32,240 nucleotides of DNA from positions 1-32,240 of the forward strand of contig CASFTJ010000015.1 in assembly GCA_949297715.1 (NCBI GenBank). Reading direction: 5' to 3'. Origin of the DNA: an uncultured bacterium. GTDB taxonomy: Bacteria > Cyanobacteriota > Vampirovibrionia > Gastranaerophilales > Gastranaerophilaceae. A program made the position numbers and the translations under genes. The notes below the pieces were generated by a model. It was not told where the DNA came from and searched no databases. It worked only from the letters and a program-made list of their open reading frames with translations. Positions 16,024-22,623 of the stretch are shown piece by piece. Every line of letters starts with the position of its first letter. The stretch's first letter is position 1.

Positions 16024-16096
16024 CTTAAAACTCCCGCATAAATCTTATATAATAAATTCTACCATAAAAATATCGTAATTAAATTTAACATGATAC

Positions 16097-16124
16097 TTGA
16101 TTTATTTGATTTTTAATATATTAT
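16097..16124 (+). promoter_or_regulatory. Possible rpmB promoter
   Basis: TTGATT (16097-16102), 16 bp, TATTAT (16119-16124). The leader then contains CTAGCTAG and AAAAGGA ahead of the ATG at 16160. Overlapping AT-rich hexamers make the exact -10 uncertain. Confidence 0.4.
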
Positions 16125-16159
16125 AAGATTACACAACTAGCTAGAAAAGGAAATTTATT

Positions 16160-16351
16160 ATGTCAAAAAAATGTGATGTATGCGGAAAAGAATCTTTAAA
16201 AGCAGCAAAATTAACATTCTCTCATAAACAAATCGTGCACCGTCAGATGCCGAACCTTCAGTCTGTAAAAGTTAACGTAAACGGTCAGACAAAGAGAATT
16301 AATGTTTGCACTTCTTGCTTAAGAGCAGGTAAAGTTCAAAAAGCTGTTTAA
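16160..16351 (+). CDS. rpmB: 50S ribosomal protein L28, zinc-binding (C+) form
   Basis: The 63-residue protein matches bacterial L28: SKKCDVCGK at the start, the basic SHKQIVHRQMPNLQ segment and VNGQTKRINVCTSCLRAGKV. Two CxxC pairs (Cys5/Cys8 and Cys50/Cys53) form the zinc-ribbon of the C+ paralogue; in many bacteria the C- paralogue replaces it under zinc limitation. AAAAGGA is a good ribosome site. The gene is monocistronic and ends before a bidirectional terminator. Confidence 0.96.
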   Translation: MSKKCDVCGKESLKAAKLTFSHKQIVHRQMPNLQSVKVNVNGQTKRINVCTSCLRAGKVQKAV

Positions 16352-16385
16352 TCTTTTGATTACGCAAGATTTTATTTTTAAAAAG

Positions 16386-16410
16386 AGCCTTGATTATTCA
16401 AGGCTTTTTT
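16386..16410. terminator. Bidirectional terminator holding a stop codon in its loop
   Basis: Stem AGCCTTGA (16386-16393) and TCAAGGCT (16398-16405), a 4-nt loop, then T5 on the plus strand. On the minus strand the stem is followed by CTTTTT. The TAA of the minus-strand gene (16396-16394) occupies the loop. Confidence 0.85.
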
Positions 16411-16966
16411 CAATGTCGTAAGGATTAACAAACTTTTTACCGCTTGGTGTTTTTGTATTAATTTGCGGAGCTTTTGGAGCAGGATATTCTTGCGGAGATA
16501 AAATGTTTTCCAAATCCTCCGGAACTAAATTAGAATCAAAATTAAAATCAAGATTAAAATTTTCTAACATTTTGACAAGTTTAAGAATATTCATATCCAT
16601 ATTCAGGATAACACCGATTTCTTCTCCTTCCTGAAATGAAGGAGGCGGAAAAGGAGAAGATTTTTTAACCGCACTAATTACACGATTGTCGTAATCTGTA
16701 TTTCCTGAAGTTTGTGTTATTTCATAACTTAAAAGTTTGCCGTTTTTGTCGACTTTGAAAGTAACAATCGTTGCAAGATTACCGTCGGTTGAAGGAAGCT
16801 CAAAATTTTTGATAATTTTTTTGCCGACTTCAAGAGAATAAGCCTGCAATTCAGGATCTCCAAGCATTGGACTTACGACGGTCATATCAGAAGAAAAATC
16901 CTGTGCAAAGACTTTTCCTGATAAAATTAAAATAAAAATTATTGTAATAAGTATTTTTTTTAACAT
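16394..16966 (-). CDS. Secreted protein with a TonB/TolA C-terminal-type domain (third of three)
   Basis: The 190-residue product begins with a cleavable signal peptide (MLKKI, a hydrophobic core, then KVFA before Gln). Residues about 45-125 show the TonB C-terminal pattern: KKIIKNFELP, then VTFKVDKNGKLLSYEITQTSGN and VISAVKKSSPFPPPP-like. This fold docks to TonB-box or Tol proteins in known cases. The C-terminal tail is Pro/Asn-rich. There is no Adhesin E-like domain, unlike its two upstream neighbours. It starts 7 nt after the stop of the upstream paralogue, so it is in the same operon. The lack of a TM anchor argues against a working energy transducer; it is more likely a periplasmic or secreted module. 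Confidence 0.8.
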   Translation of the reverse strand: MLKKILITIIFILILSGKVFAQDFSSDMTVVSPMLGDPELQAYSLEVGKKIIKNFELPSTDGNLATIVTFKVDKNGKLLSYEITQTSGNTDYDNRVISAVKKSSPFPPPSFQEGEEIGVILNMDMNILKLVKMLENFNLDFNFDSNLVPEDLENILSPQEYPAPKAPQINTKTPSGKKFVNPYDIEKSLE

Positions 16967-16973
16967 ATTTTTC

Positions 16974-17735
16974 CTATTTTTTGTTTACATCCATAACGTA
17001 ATAATCAAAGGTCATAATAATATTTATTTCTTTCAAATTTTTGTCTGTATTTTCAGGGAAAGCATCAAACGGTTCGGTATTTTTGATTGCGGCAACAGCA
17101 CTATCATCATTGATTTTGTTGCCTGAGCTTTGTTTAATTTCGCAAGAAAGAAGCTTACCATCTCTGCTTATTTTAAATTGAACTTTTGCAACCCCGCCGT
17201 TATTTGTAACAGGAAGCTTCCAATTATGGTGAATTTTTGTTTCAACCGATGTAATGTAATCCTTCATAGTCGGATATTTTTCACCGTATTTTTTGATGAG
17301 TTCGGAATTATTGGATTGAGTATTTTGCTTTCTCAACTGTCTTGTGGTTACAAGTTTTTGAACCATTTCATCATCTTTTACGAAATTGTTTATATTGTTA
17401 AAGAAAGAATCTTCACTTACCTTTTTCATAAAAGCATACGAGTCCTGCCAAACTTTAGGTGATTCATATTTTTCTTTATTATATTCTTTAACTTTAATAA
17501 TGCCTATTTTATCTTCATTAATTTCGTATTTCATATAAGCAAGTTTTTCTTTATTACTGTCATTTTTAAATCTGACAACATAATAAAGATTATTTTCATT
17601 TTTATAAATGGAATCGTGATCTAGGTAAATGTATTTTTCAGTATTAGTGATATTGAGTCTGATCCAGTCGGCTGCCAAAACAGCAGAATTTAAAGAAAGA
17701 AACGCAATACATAATATGATTGTTTTTTTAATCAT
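16974..17735 (-). CDS. Secreted Adhesin E-like plus TonB C-terminal-type protein (second of three)
   Basis: The 253-residue product has a signal peptide (MIKK, core, SAVLA before Ala). It then has a domain resembling surface-adhesin protein E (about residues 22-90; DWIRLNITN, YIYLDHDSI, YYVVRFKN). A helical linker follows, then a TonB/TolA-type C-terminal domain (about 155-250; HHNWKLPVTNNGGVAKVQF, ISRDGKLLSCEIKQSSGN, AAIKNTEPFDAFP). Architecture matches the next gene upstream, so these are tandem paralogues. GAGGAA is the ribosome site. The gene follows a hairpin terminator of the upstream gene and shares an operon with the downstream paralogue. The ligand or partner is unknown. Confidence 0.8.
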   Translation of the reverse strand: MIKKTIILCIAFLSLNSAVLAADWIRLNITNTEKYIYLDHDSIYKNENNLYYVVRFKNDSNKEKLAYMKYEINEDKIGIIKVKEYNKEKYESPKVWQDSYAFMKKVSEDSFFNNINNFVKDDEMVQKLVTTRQLRKQNTQSNNSELIKKYGEKYPTMKDYITSVETKIHHNWKLPVTNNGGVAKVQFKISRDGKLLSCEIKQSSGNKINDDSAVAAIKNTEPFDAFPENTDKNLKEINIIMTFDYYVMDVNKK

Positions 17736-17762
17736 AAATTATTCCTCATTTGTTGTAAATCT

Positions 17763-17800
17763 AAAAAGGAGAAATTATCAATTAATAAGATAATTTCTCC
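17763..17800 (-). terminator. Terminator between the first and second TonB-C paralogues
   Basis: On the minus strand: a 12-bp stem GGAGAAATTATC (17800-17789) and its complement (17779-17768), with a 9-nt loop, then TTTTT (17767-17763). It follows the first paralogue and precedes the ribosome site of the second, so expression downstream depends on readthrough or an unseen promoter. Confidence 0.75.
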
Positions 17801-17809
17801 GAAAGCAAA

Positions 17810-18553
17810 TTATTTAACGTAATTTTTAAAGAATTTTTGTTGGAAATGAAGTGGAATATTGATAACGGTTGAAGTTATAAGGTTTCCGTCCGGAAACGGA
17901 TTAAAGGGTGCCGAAAGCATAATAGCTGCAATAGCAGCTCTTTTAGCTTTTTCTCCGGAAGGTGAGTTAATTACTCTATAACCATTTAAGCTTCCATCCA
18001 TATTAATACTTACAAGTATATCGACATCAGTATAAATTGTACCAATCGTTGTATTCCAATTAGAAAGAACTTTAGCTCTTACATCATCAGCATAGGCTTT
18101 GAATGCGCTATTTTCAAGAGAGCTACTACTAGTGTCTATAGCAGTAGTTGTACTTCCGGCATAGGAAGGTTCAAATTTTGCTCTGTGTTGTGCTAAAGCG
18201 TAATTATGAGCAGAAATTAAAGTTTTATTATTTTCTGCATTTTTCATATAAGCTTTTGAGTGTTTAGCATAAAAGGCCGGATTATATTTTTCAATTTCAT
18301 AATCTTCAACCCTGATTACACCTATTTTGTTATCAGAATAATTTGATTTTACATAAGCAAGCTTAACAGGATTATTTAATTTTTTGTAAAGAACAGCATA
18401 AATACATTGGTCATTAGAAGTGTATTTAATGGAATCATTGTCAATAAACAATTGAATATCAGGATTTCCACTTTCTAAAGCAACCCAAGTGGCTGCTTGC
18501 GCTGATACGGCTGTTAACAAACACATTGCCAAAATTAATAATTTCTTTTTCAT
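17810..18553 (-). CDS. Secreted Adhesin E-like plus TonB C-terminal-type protein (first of three)
   Basis: The 247-residue product starts with a clear signal peptide (MKKKLL, core, AVSAQA before Ala). An Adhesin E-like domain follows (about 21-90; TWVALESGN, IQLFIDNDSI, CIYAVLYKK), then a Ser/Thr-rich linker (about 130-150, with DTSSSS) and a TonB/TolA-type C-terminal domain (about 155-247; KVLSNWNTTIG, ILVSINMDGSLNGYRVINSPSG, APFNPFPDG). GAGGG precedes the ATG, and a sigma70-type promoter lies upstream. It is the promoter-proximal member of a three-gene paralogous set. A conserved secreted or periplasmic role is likely, but no function can be named. Confidence 0.8.
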   Translation of the reverse strand: MKKKLLILAMCLLTAVSAQAATWVALESGNPDIQLFIDNDSIKYTSNDQCIYAVLYKKLNNPVKLAYVKSNYSDNKIGVIRVEDYEIEKYNPAFYAKHSKAYMKNAENNKTLISAHNYALAQHRAKFEPSYAGSTTTAIDTSSSSLENSAFKAYADDVRAKVLSNWNTTIGTIYTDVDILVSINMDGSLNGYRVINSPSGEKAKRAAIAAIMLSAPFNPFPDGNLITSTVINIPLHFQQKFFKNYVK

Positions 18554-18578
18554 ATTTAACCCTCATTCTTTTAAAAAC

Positions 18579-18608
18579 ATTATAATAGCAAATATGCAAG
18601 TTGTGCAA
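18579..18608 (-). promoter_or_regulatory. Promoter of the TonB-C paralogue cluster, with TGCAAGTT direct repeats
   Basis: Minus strand TTGCAC (18608-18603), an 18-bp spacer and TATAAT (18584-18579). On the plus strand, two TGCAAGTT copies (18595-18602 and 18604-18611) repeat with a 9-bp period across the -35 region, suggesting a regulator site. Confidence 0.55.
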
Positions 18609-18723
18609 GTTTTTAAAAACCGTAAAATTTTATTAAGTGATGTTACAAGATTGTAAAATAGATTTGTTTTTTTTGTGCGAATAAAATAAAATATAATTGG
18701 GAAATTTGAGGGATTAAATTAAT

Positions 18724-19242
18724 ATGTTAAAAGAAGAGGTTAAAGAAAAAACTTTATCTCCGCAACAAGTCAGAGCGATATTGAATGCGGATAACAAAGA
18801 GATAGTGGAGCTTTGTAAAAAGGCTTCTATTTTGCCGAAAAAAAATGAAAAAGGGCAAACATATTTTTCTTATGAGGAAGTTCGCAATTTAAGAAGGCTT
18901 CAGGCAATGAAAGGTGTTTCAAATCCTATAACGGTATCAACGCCGGTTGCGGCTGCGGCAGCACCTCAAAAGCAGGCTTCTGCAATTAAAAATATTTTGG
19001 TTTCATTAAAAGAAATGGAAACTAAATTAAGTGACAGAATTGCAAAAGTTATTGACGAAAAACTTGAAGGCATGGATGAAGTTGTGGTAGAACTTATCCG
19101 CTGTAAGACTGATAATGAAACTTTGCGTCAAAAAATTATTGATTTAAACAAAGAGATTTATCAATTAAAGAATGATTTAGGCTGTTATAAGCATGTCGGT
19201 TTTGGCATGTACAGAAAAAAAGAAAAAAATGTATGGGAATAA
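18724..19242 (+). CDS. MerR-like HTH and coiled-coil protein upstream of recA
   Basis: The 172-residue product has an N-terminal winged-helix segment of MerR type (about residues 10-62). LSPQQVRAIL and ADNKEIVELCKKASILP give the two helices, and TYFSYEEVRNLRRLQ the wing and following helix. An Ala/Pro/Thr-rich linker (about 68-85) leads to a long coiled coil (about 87-155) and a basic Trp-containing tail. The layout recalls DNA-binding proteins that dimerise through a coiled coil. I recognise no named family. A terminator lies between it and recA, so the two are separate transcripts. TATAAT at 18692-18697 and GAGGG before the ATG support a led start. Confidence 0.65.
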   Translation: MLKEEVKEKTLSPQQVRAILNADNKEIVELCKKASILPKKNEKGQTYFSYEEVRNLRRLQAMKGVSNPITVSTPVAAAAAPQKQASAIKNILVSLKEMETKLSDRIAKVIDEKLEGMDEVVVELIRCKTDNETLRQKIIDLNKEIYQLKNDLGCYKHVGFGMYRKKEKNVWE

Positions 19243-19254
19243 GCATTATTAATT

Positions 19255-19280
19255 AAAAACGCCGCAAAGCCGGTGTTTTT
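19255..19280 (+). terminator. Intrinsic terminator before recA
   Basis: A 10-bp stem with one G-T wobble, AAAAACGCCG (19255-19264) and CGGTGTTTTT (19271-19280), with a 6-nt loop and a terminal T5 run. Confidence 0.8.
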
Positions 19281-19291
19281 AATTATAAGGG

Positions 19292-19320
19292 TTTAACCTC
19301 TTTTAAGAATAAAGTAGAAT
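19292..19320 (+). promoter_or_regulatory. Possible recA promoter
   Basis: TTTAAC (19292-19297), 17 bp, TAGAAT (19315-19320). I found no match to the usual Gram-positive or gamma-proteobacterial LexA boxes. A short TTGTA-5-TACAA inverted repeat (19326-19340) is downstream and could be an operator or chance. Confidence 0.35.
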
Positions 19321-19357
19321 TGCTCTTGTAAGGGCTACAAAATGATTAGGGAAAACA

Positions 19358-20383
19358 ATGGCTACGAAAGAAAAAGAAGCAGAAACAGCATCAAATGTTG
19401 ATGAAAGAAGTAAAGCATTAAAACTTGCAATAGAAAAAATTGAAAAGGATTTTGGTAAAGGTTCAATAATGAAGCTTGGCGATAAGGTTTCGGTAAATGT
19501 TGAAGCTATTCCGACCGGTTCATTGGCACTTGACTTGGCTTTAGGAATTGGCGGTGTACCGAGAGGCAGAATTATTGAGATTTACGGCCCTGAAAGCTCA
19601 GGAAAAACGACTTTAGCGCAGCATATTGTTGCAGAATGTCAAAAAAGAGGTGGTATTGCGGCATTTGTAGATGCAGAGCATGCTCTTGATCCTGAATATG
19701 CAAGAAATTTAGGTGTAAAAGTTGATGATTTGTTAATTTCGCAACCCGATACAGGTGAACAGGCTCTTGATATAACAGAGGAACTTGTAAGATCCGGTGC
19801 GGTTGATGTTGTCGTTGTTGATTCTGTTGCGGCACTTGTTCCGAAAGCTGAAATTGAGGGTTCAATGGAAGATCAGCAGATGGGCTTGCAGGCAAGATTG
19901 ATGAGCAAGGCGTTGAGAAAATTGACAGGTGTAATCGGCAAGACAAATACAACCGTAATTTTTATTAACCAGTTAAGAATGAAAATCGGTGTTATGTACG
20001 GTAACCCTGAAACTACGACCGGCGGTAATGCTCTTAAATATTACGCATCCGTTCGTATGGAAATTAAGCGTACTGAGGGTGTAAAAGGTGAAGAAGGAGA
20101 TGTCGGAAACCACGTAAGAGTAAGAGTTGTTAAAAATAAAGTTGCACCTCCGTTTAGAACTGCTGAGTTTGATATAATTTTTGGCAAAGGTATCTGCAAA
20201 GTCGGAAATATTTTAGATGTTGCGGTCAACCTTGATATTGTTAAAAAAGCAGGTTCATGGTTTAGCTTTAATGATGAAAAGCTTGGTCAGGGACGTGATA
20301 AGGCAAGAGATTTCTTAACGGAAAATCCTGACATTCTTAATCAAGTTGAAACTCTTGTAAGAGAAAAACTTGAAAAACAATAA
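19358..20383 (+). CDS. recA: Recombinase RecA
   Basis: The 341-residue protein is complete RecA, the ATP-dependent strand-exchange protein that also triggers LexA self-cleavage. The Walker A motif GPESSGKT is at 77-84. The [12 protein letters not shown] segment, Walker [10 protein letters not shown], the L1/L2 region and [31 protein letters not shown] are all canonical. The C-terminal acidic tail of E. coli RecA is missing: the protein ends in a basic LVREKLEKQ, as in several phyla. AGGG lies about 9 nt upstream of the ATG. It is transcribed alone and ends with its own terminator. Confidence 0.98.
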   Translation: MATKEKEAETASNVDERSKALKLAIEKIEKDFGKGSIMKLGDKVSVNVEAIPTGSLALDLALGIGGVPRGRIIEIYGPESSGKTTLAQHIVAECQKRGGIAAFVDAEHALDPEYARNLGVKVDDLLISQPDTGEQALDITEELVRSGAVDVVVVDSVAALVPKAEIEGSMEDQQMGLQARLMSKALRKLTGVIGKTNTTVIFINQLRMKIGVMYGNPETTTGGNALKYYASVRMEIKRTEGVKGEEGDVGNHVRVRVVKNKVAPPFRTAEFDIIFGKGICKVGNILDVAVNLDIVKKAGSWFSFNDEKLGQGRDKARDFLTENPDILNQVETLVREKLEKQ

Positions 20384-20403
20384 GATAAATTTGAAATTTT
20401 GAT

Positions 20404-20439
20404 AAAAAGAACGTCTGAAAATATCAGATGTTCTTTTTT
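20404..20439 (+). terminator. Intrinsic terminator of recA
   Basis: A 15-bp stem with one G-T wobble, AAAAAGAACGTCTGA (20404-20418) and TCAGATGTTCTTTTT (20424-20438), with a 5-nt loop and a T-run. Confidence 0.9.
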
Positions 20440-20544
20440 ATGTCTATAATTTAAGATATATTAAGATTTGTCGGAATGAATAGCAAAAAAAAATATTTCG
20501 GGATTTAATATGATTACGTAAAATTAAGTAAACGGAGGCATGTT

Positions 20545-21561
20545 ATGCGAGTAAATTCAATAAATTTTTATAACTCAAATCCATTGACATTTGGTTCTGA
20601 AAAAAATAATAAATCAGATCATTCAATGAGAAAAGCAACAAAAGCAATAATGCTTGCAACAGCACTTTCTGCTGCAGTTGGCGGATGTGATAAATTGAAT
20701 GTAGAACACAATCATTTTTTCGAATTACCGACAGATACATTTACAAAGACAGAATTGGTTGCTACACCTGTACCGCCTCAAGTAATAGTTATTGAAAAAG
20801 AACTCCCCGGCAGAGTAGATACATTAATACAGGAAGTTCCTGTTCCGCAGGATCCGGATACTATTATTCTCGGGCCGGATACTGTTTTCATAGACAAACC
20901 GCCGATTATTAAATGGGATACGGCATATATAACTTTACCGCCTGAAATCATATTGGATACCTTATATATCAAAGGCGACACTGTTTGGATGAAACCGGAT
21001 TGGACTTCTCCTGTTCCGCCTAAGCAAGAAGAAATTTATGATGAATTAGGGCTTGAGCAAAATGGTGATGGTAAATTCTATTTAGCAATGTCTTATTATG
21101 ACAAGAAAAATAATGAATTTGTTCAAAGACATCTTGACGGACAATCAAGTTCAAGAGATGGTGAAATTCTTGTATATAATGTGGTTAAAACTAAATGGGA
21201 TAACAAAGCTGAAGGTGTCGTATTAGGTAAAAATGAAACATTTGAAAAACATCTTGAGTATTTGTCAGAAGATGGAGAATTGCTTGGAGTAAAGGTTATG
21301 AAACCTAAAGTTGATATTAAAGTTTCAAATGATGACAAAAAATCTAATTGGCAGGTATTCGAAAAAGGTACACTTTCAACTCCTGATGCTTGGCAAGATG
21401 CAGATGCCTTCTTCGCAGTTCCGAAATCTCAATTTATTGAACTTACAAACGGGTTTAAATTAAAATCCGATGGCCCTAAACAATCAGTTACAGTTGTTAA
21501 TCCATACGAAAGCGAATGGCTTTTAAAAGATTGGAATATTATTAAAGGCGATGTTGACTAA
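20545..21561 (+). CDS. Lipoprotein-like Asp-Thr repeat protein with an N-terminal FG tag
   Basis: GGAGG (about 20535-20539) fixes the start at 20545, giving 338 residues. The first 20 read MRVNSINFYN then SNPLTFGS, an Asn-rich tag resembling the N-terminus of the radical SAM protein at 4621-6102. A basic/hydrophobic stretch (29-47) then ends in VGGC (Cys48), close to a lipobox, so the protein may be exported and lipidated after an unusually long n-region. Residues about 85-150 are a Pro-rich stalk with six Asp-Thr units (VDTLI, PDTII, PDTVF, WDTAY, LDTLY, GDTVW). The C-terminal 180 residues look globular and beta-rich. A surface or envelope role is inferred. A second Met at residue 28 would give a normal signal peptide but has no ribosome site. 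Confidence 0.7.
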   Translation: MRVNSINFYNSNPLTFGSEKNNKSDHSMRKATKAIMLATALSAAVGGCDKLNVEHNHFFELPTDTFTKTELVATPVPPQVIVIEKELPGRVDTLIQEVPVPQDPDTIILGPDTVFIDKPPIIKWDTAYITLPPEIILDTLYIKGDTVWMKPDWTSPVPPKQEEIYDELGLEQNGDGKFYLAMSYYDKKNNEFVQRHLDGQSSSRDGEILVYNVVKTKWDNKAEGVVLGKNETFEKHLEYLSEDGELLGVKVMKPKVDIKVSNDDKKSNWQVFEKGTLSTPDAWQDADAFFAVPKSQFIELTNGFKLKSDGPKQSVTVVNPYESEWLLKDWNIIKGDVD

Positions 21562-21587
21562 GTTTGAAATGAGAATGTAAATACCCG

Positions 21588-21627
21588 AAAAACTTCTTTA
21601 AAAAATATTTTTTAAAGAAGTTTTTTT
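21588..21627 (+). terminator. Terminator formed by a 38-nt perfect palindrome
   Basis: AAAAACTTCTTTAAAAAAT (21588-21606) is followed directly by its exact complement (21607-21625) and two more T. There is no unpaired centre in the sequence. It ends four bases before the TATAAT of the next gene. Confidence 0.8.
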
Positions 21628-21630
21628 ATG

Positions 21631-21636
21631 TATAAT
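21631..21636 (+). promoter_or_regulatory. -10 box at leaderless spacing before the HTH/zinc-ribbon gene
   Basis: A perfect TATAAT, then six bases (TTTGTT), then ATG at 21643. The -35 position falls in the T-run of the preceding terminator palindrome. An ATG at 21628 overlaps the -10 box and is therefore not the start. Confidence 0.6.
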
Positions 21637-21642
21637 TTTGTT

Positions 21643-22044
21643 ATGAAAACACTTGCAAGATTTGTACAGGAAAGACGTGAGCAGGTCGGGTTGTCAGTAA
21701 CCGGGCTTGCTAAAAGGTGTAATATTTCGCCTGAAATTATTGAAGAAATTGAGAGCGGTAAAGAATTATTTTTGCCGGTTACAATAAGGCAAAATTTGTC
21801 TAAGGGGTTGAAATGTCTGCCGGAAGATATTAAAAAATATGAAAAGGATTTCAGCACTGATTTTGTATCATTAGAGGTTATTGAAAGTTTAAAAGAGCTT
21901 ATATTAAATGGTGCGGGCGGTCTGAAGTGTCCGAAATGCGGGGCGGATTTGATTACAAAAGTTGAGCGGATGTACGATTTGGAGGATAACCTTGTTTTAC
22001 ATCCGAAAGCTCATTGTTCAAAATGTGTTTTTCAAATTCATTAG
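21643..22044 (+). CDS. XRE-type HTH protein with C-terminal zinc ribbon
   Basis: The 133-residue product has an XRE/Cro-type HTH (about residues 3-60: LARFVQERREQVGLSVTGLAKRCNISPEII and EIESGK) and a C-terminal zinc-ribbon with two CxxC pairs (Cys96/Cys99 and Cys125/Cys128). The DNA-binding half and metal-binding half together suggest a regulator, perhaps metal- or redox-responsive (inference). The start at 21643 is chosen over the in-frame ATG at 21628 because TATAAT at 21631-21636 would overlap the longer frame. Its stop codon overlaps the stop of the convergent TPR gene by 4 nt (TTAG at 22041-22044), with no terminator between. Confidence 0.75.
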   Translation: MKTLARFVQERREQVGLSVTGLAKRCNISPEIIEEIESGKELFLPVTIRQNLSKGLKCLPEDIKKYEKDFSTDFVSLEVIESLKELILNGAGGLKCPKCGADLITKVERMYDLEDNLVLHPKAHCSKCVFQIH

Positions 22045-22598
22045 AGATTTTCTTTGACAAGTGATTGGATATGAAGTCTTATATCTGGCGTAATCAAAAG
22101 ATCCGGTTCACGATAGGTAAATTCATCTAAGGTAGTGATGGCTTTTCTGATATCTCCGGTTTGTTCGTAGAGCATGCCGCGCATTACAAGGTTTAGGGGG
22201 TTGGAATTATCTCTGGTTTCTTGAATTTTTTTGTCTGCAATATTCAGTGCATTGTAGCATTCGGCAAGATTTTTGTAATATTTAAGGTTCAGGCTGTACT
22301 GTAAAATTGCGCGTTCAAAACAATCTACCGCAAGATCAGGGGCGCCTATTTTCATATAAACTTCACCGAGATTGTTATAATAAACTGCGGTTGCCTGTGT
22401 GTTTGGATTAAGACTTATAGCGATTTTAAATTCTTGAATTGCAGGGTAATAAAGCCTGTCTTGAACGTAGTTTATGCCTTTATTGTTATGGATATATGCG
22501 TTTCTGACCGCATCAATCTTATAAACATCTGGCTTTTTATAACCACAGGTTAAGAATGACAAAAATATGAGAAAAAATATTACAGATGTTTTTTTCAT
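22041..22598 (-). CDS. TPR-containing exported protein, last gene of the five-gene run
   Basis: The 185-residue product has a signal peptide (MKKTSVIFFLIFLSFLTC) in which Cys18 could be lipidated, although the lipobox FLTC is not canonical. Three to four TPR-like units follow (about 35-175), such as NNKGINYVQDRLYYPAIQEF and YNNLGEVYMKIGAPDLAVDCFERAI. The start at 22598 is preferred over an in-frame ATG at 22658: it gives a normal signal peptide and removes overlap with the upstream MBL gene, leaving a 25-nt gap. It is the last gene of the minus-strand run. A periplasmic scaffold role is inferred. Confidence 0.75.
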   Translation of the reverse strand: MKKTSVIFFLIFLSFLTCGYKKPDVYKIDAVRNAYIHNNKGINYVQDRLYYPAIQEFKIAISLNPNTQATAVYYNNLGEVYMKIGAPDLAVDCFERAILQYSLNLKYYKNLAECYNALNIADKKIQETRDNSNPLNLVMRGMLYEQTGDIRKAITTLDEFTYREPDLLITPDIRLHIQSLVKENL

Positions 22599-22623
22599 AA
22601 AAAATTCCGTTTTTTTTATTTGC

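Noticed and set aside
19326-19340. TTGTA-5-TACAA inverted repeat upstream of recA as a LexA/SOS box
   Set aside because: It does not match a known LexA consensus, and five-base arms are common by chance.
21628-21642. Longer start (ATG 21628) for the HTH/zinc-ribbon gene
   Set aside because: The ATG overlaps a perfect TATAAT and would lie upstream of the predicted transcript start; ATG 21643 fits the spacing rule.
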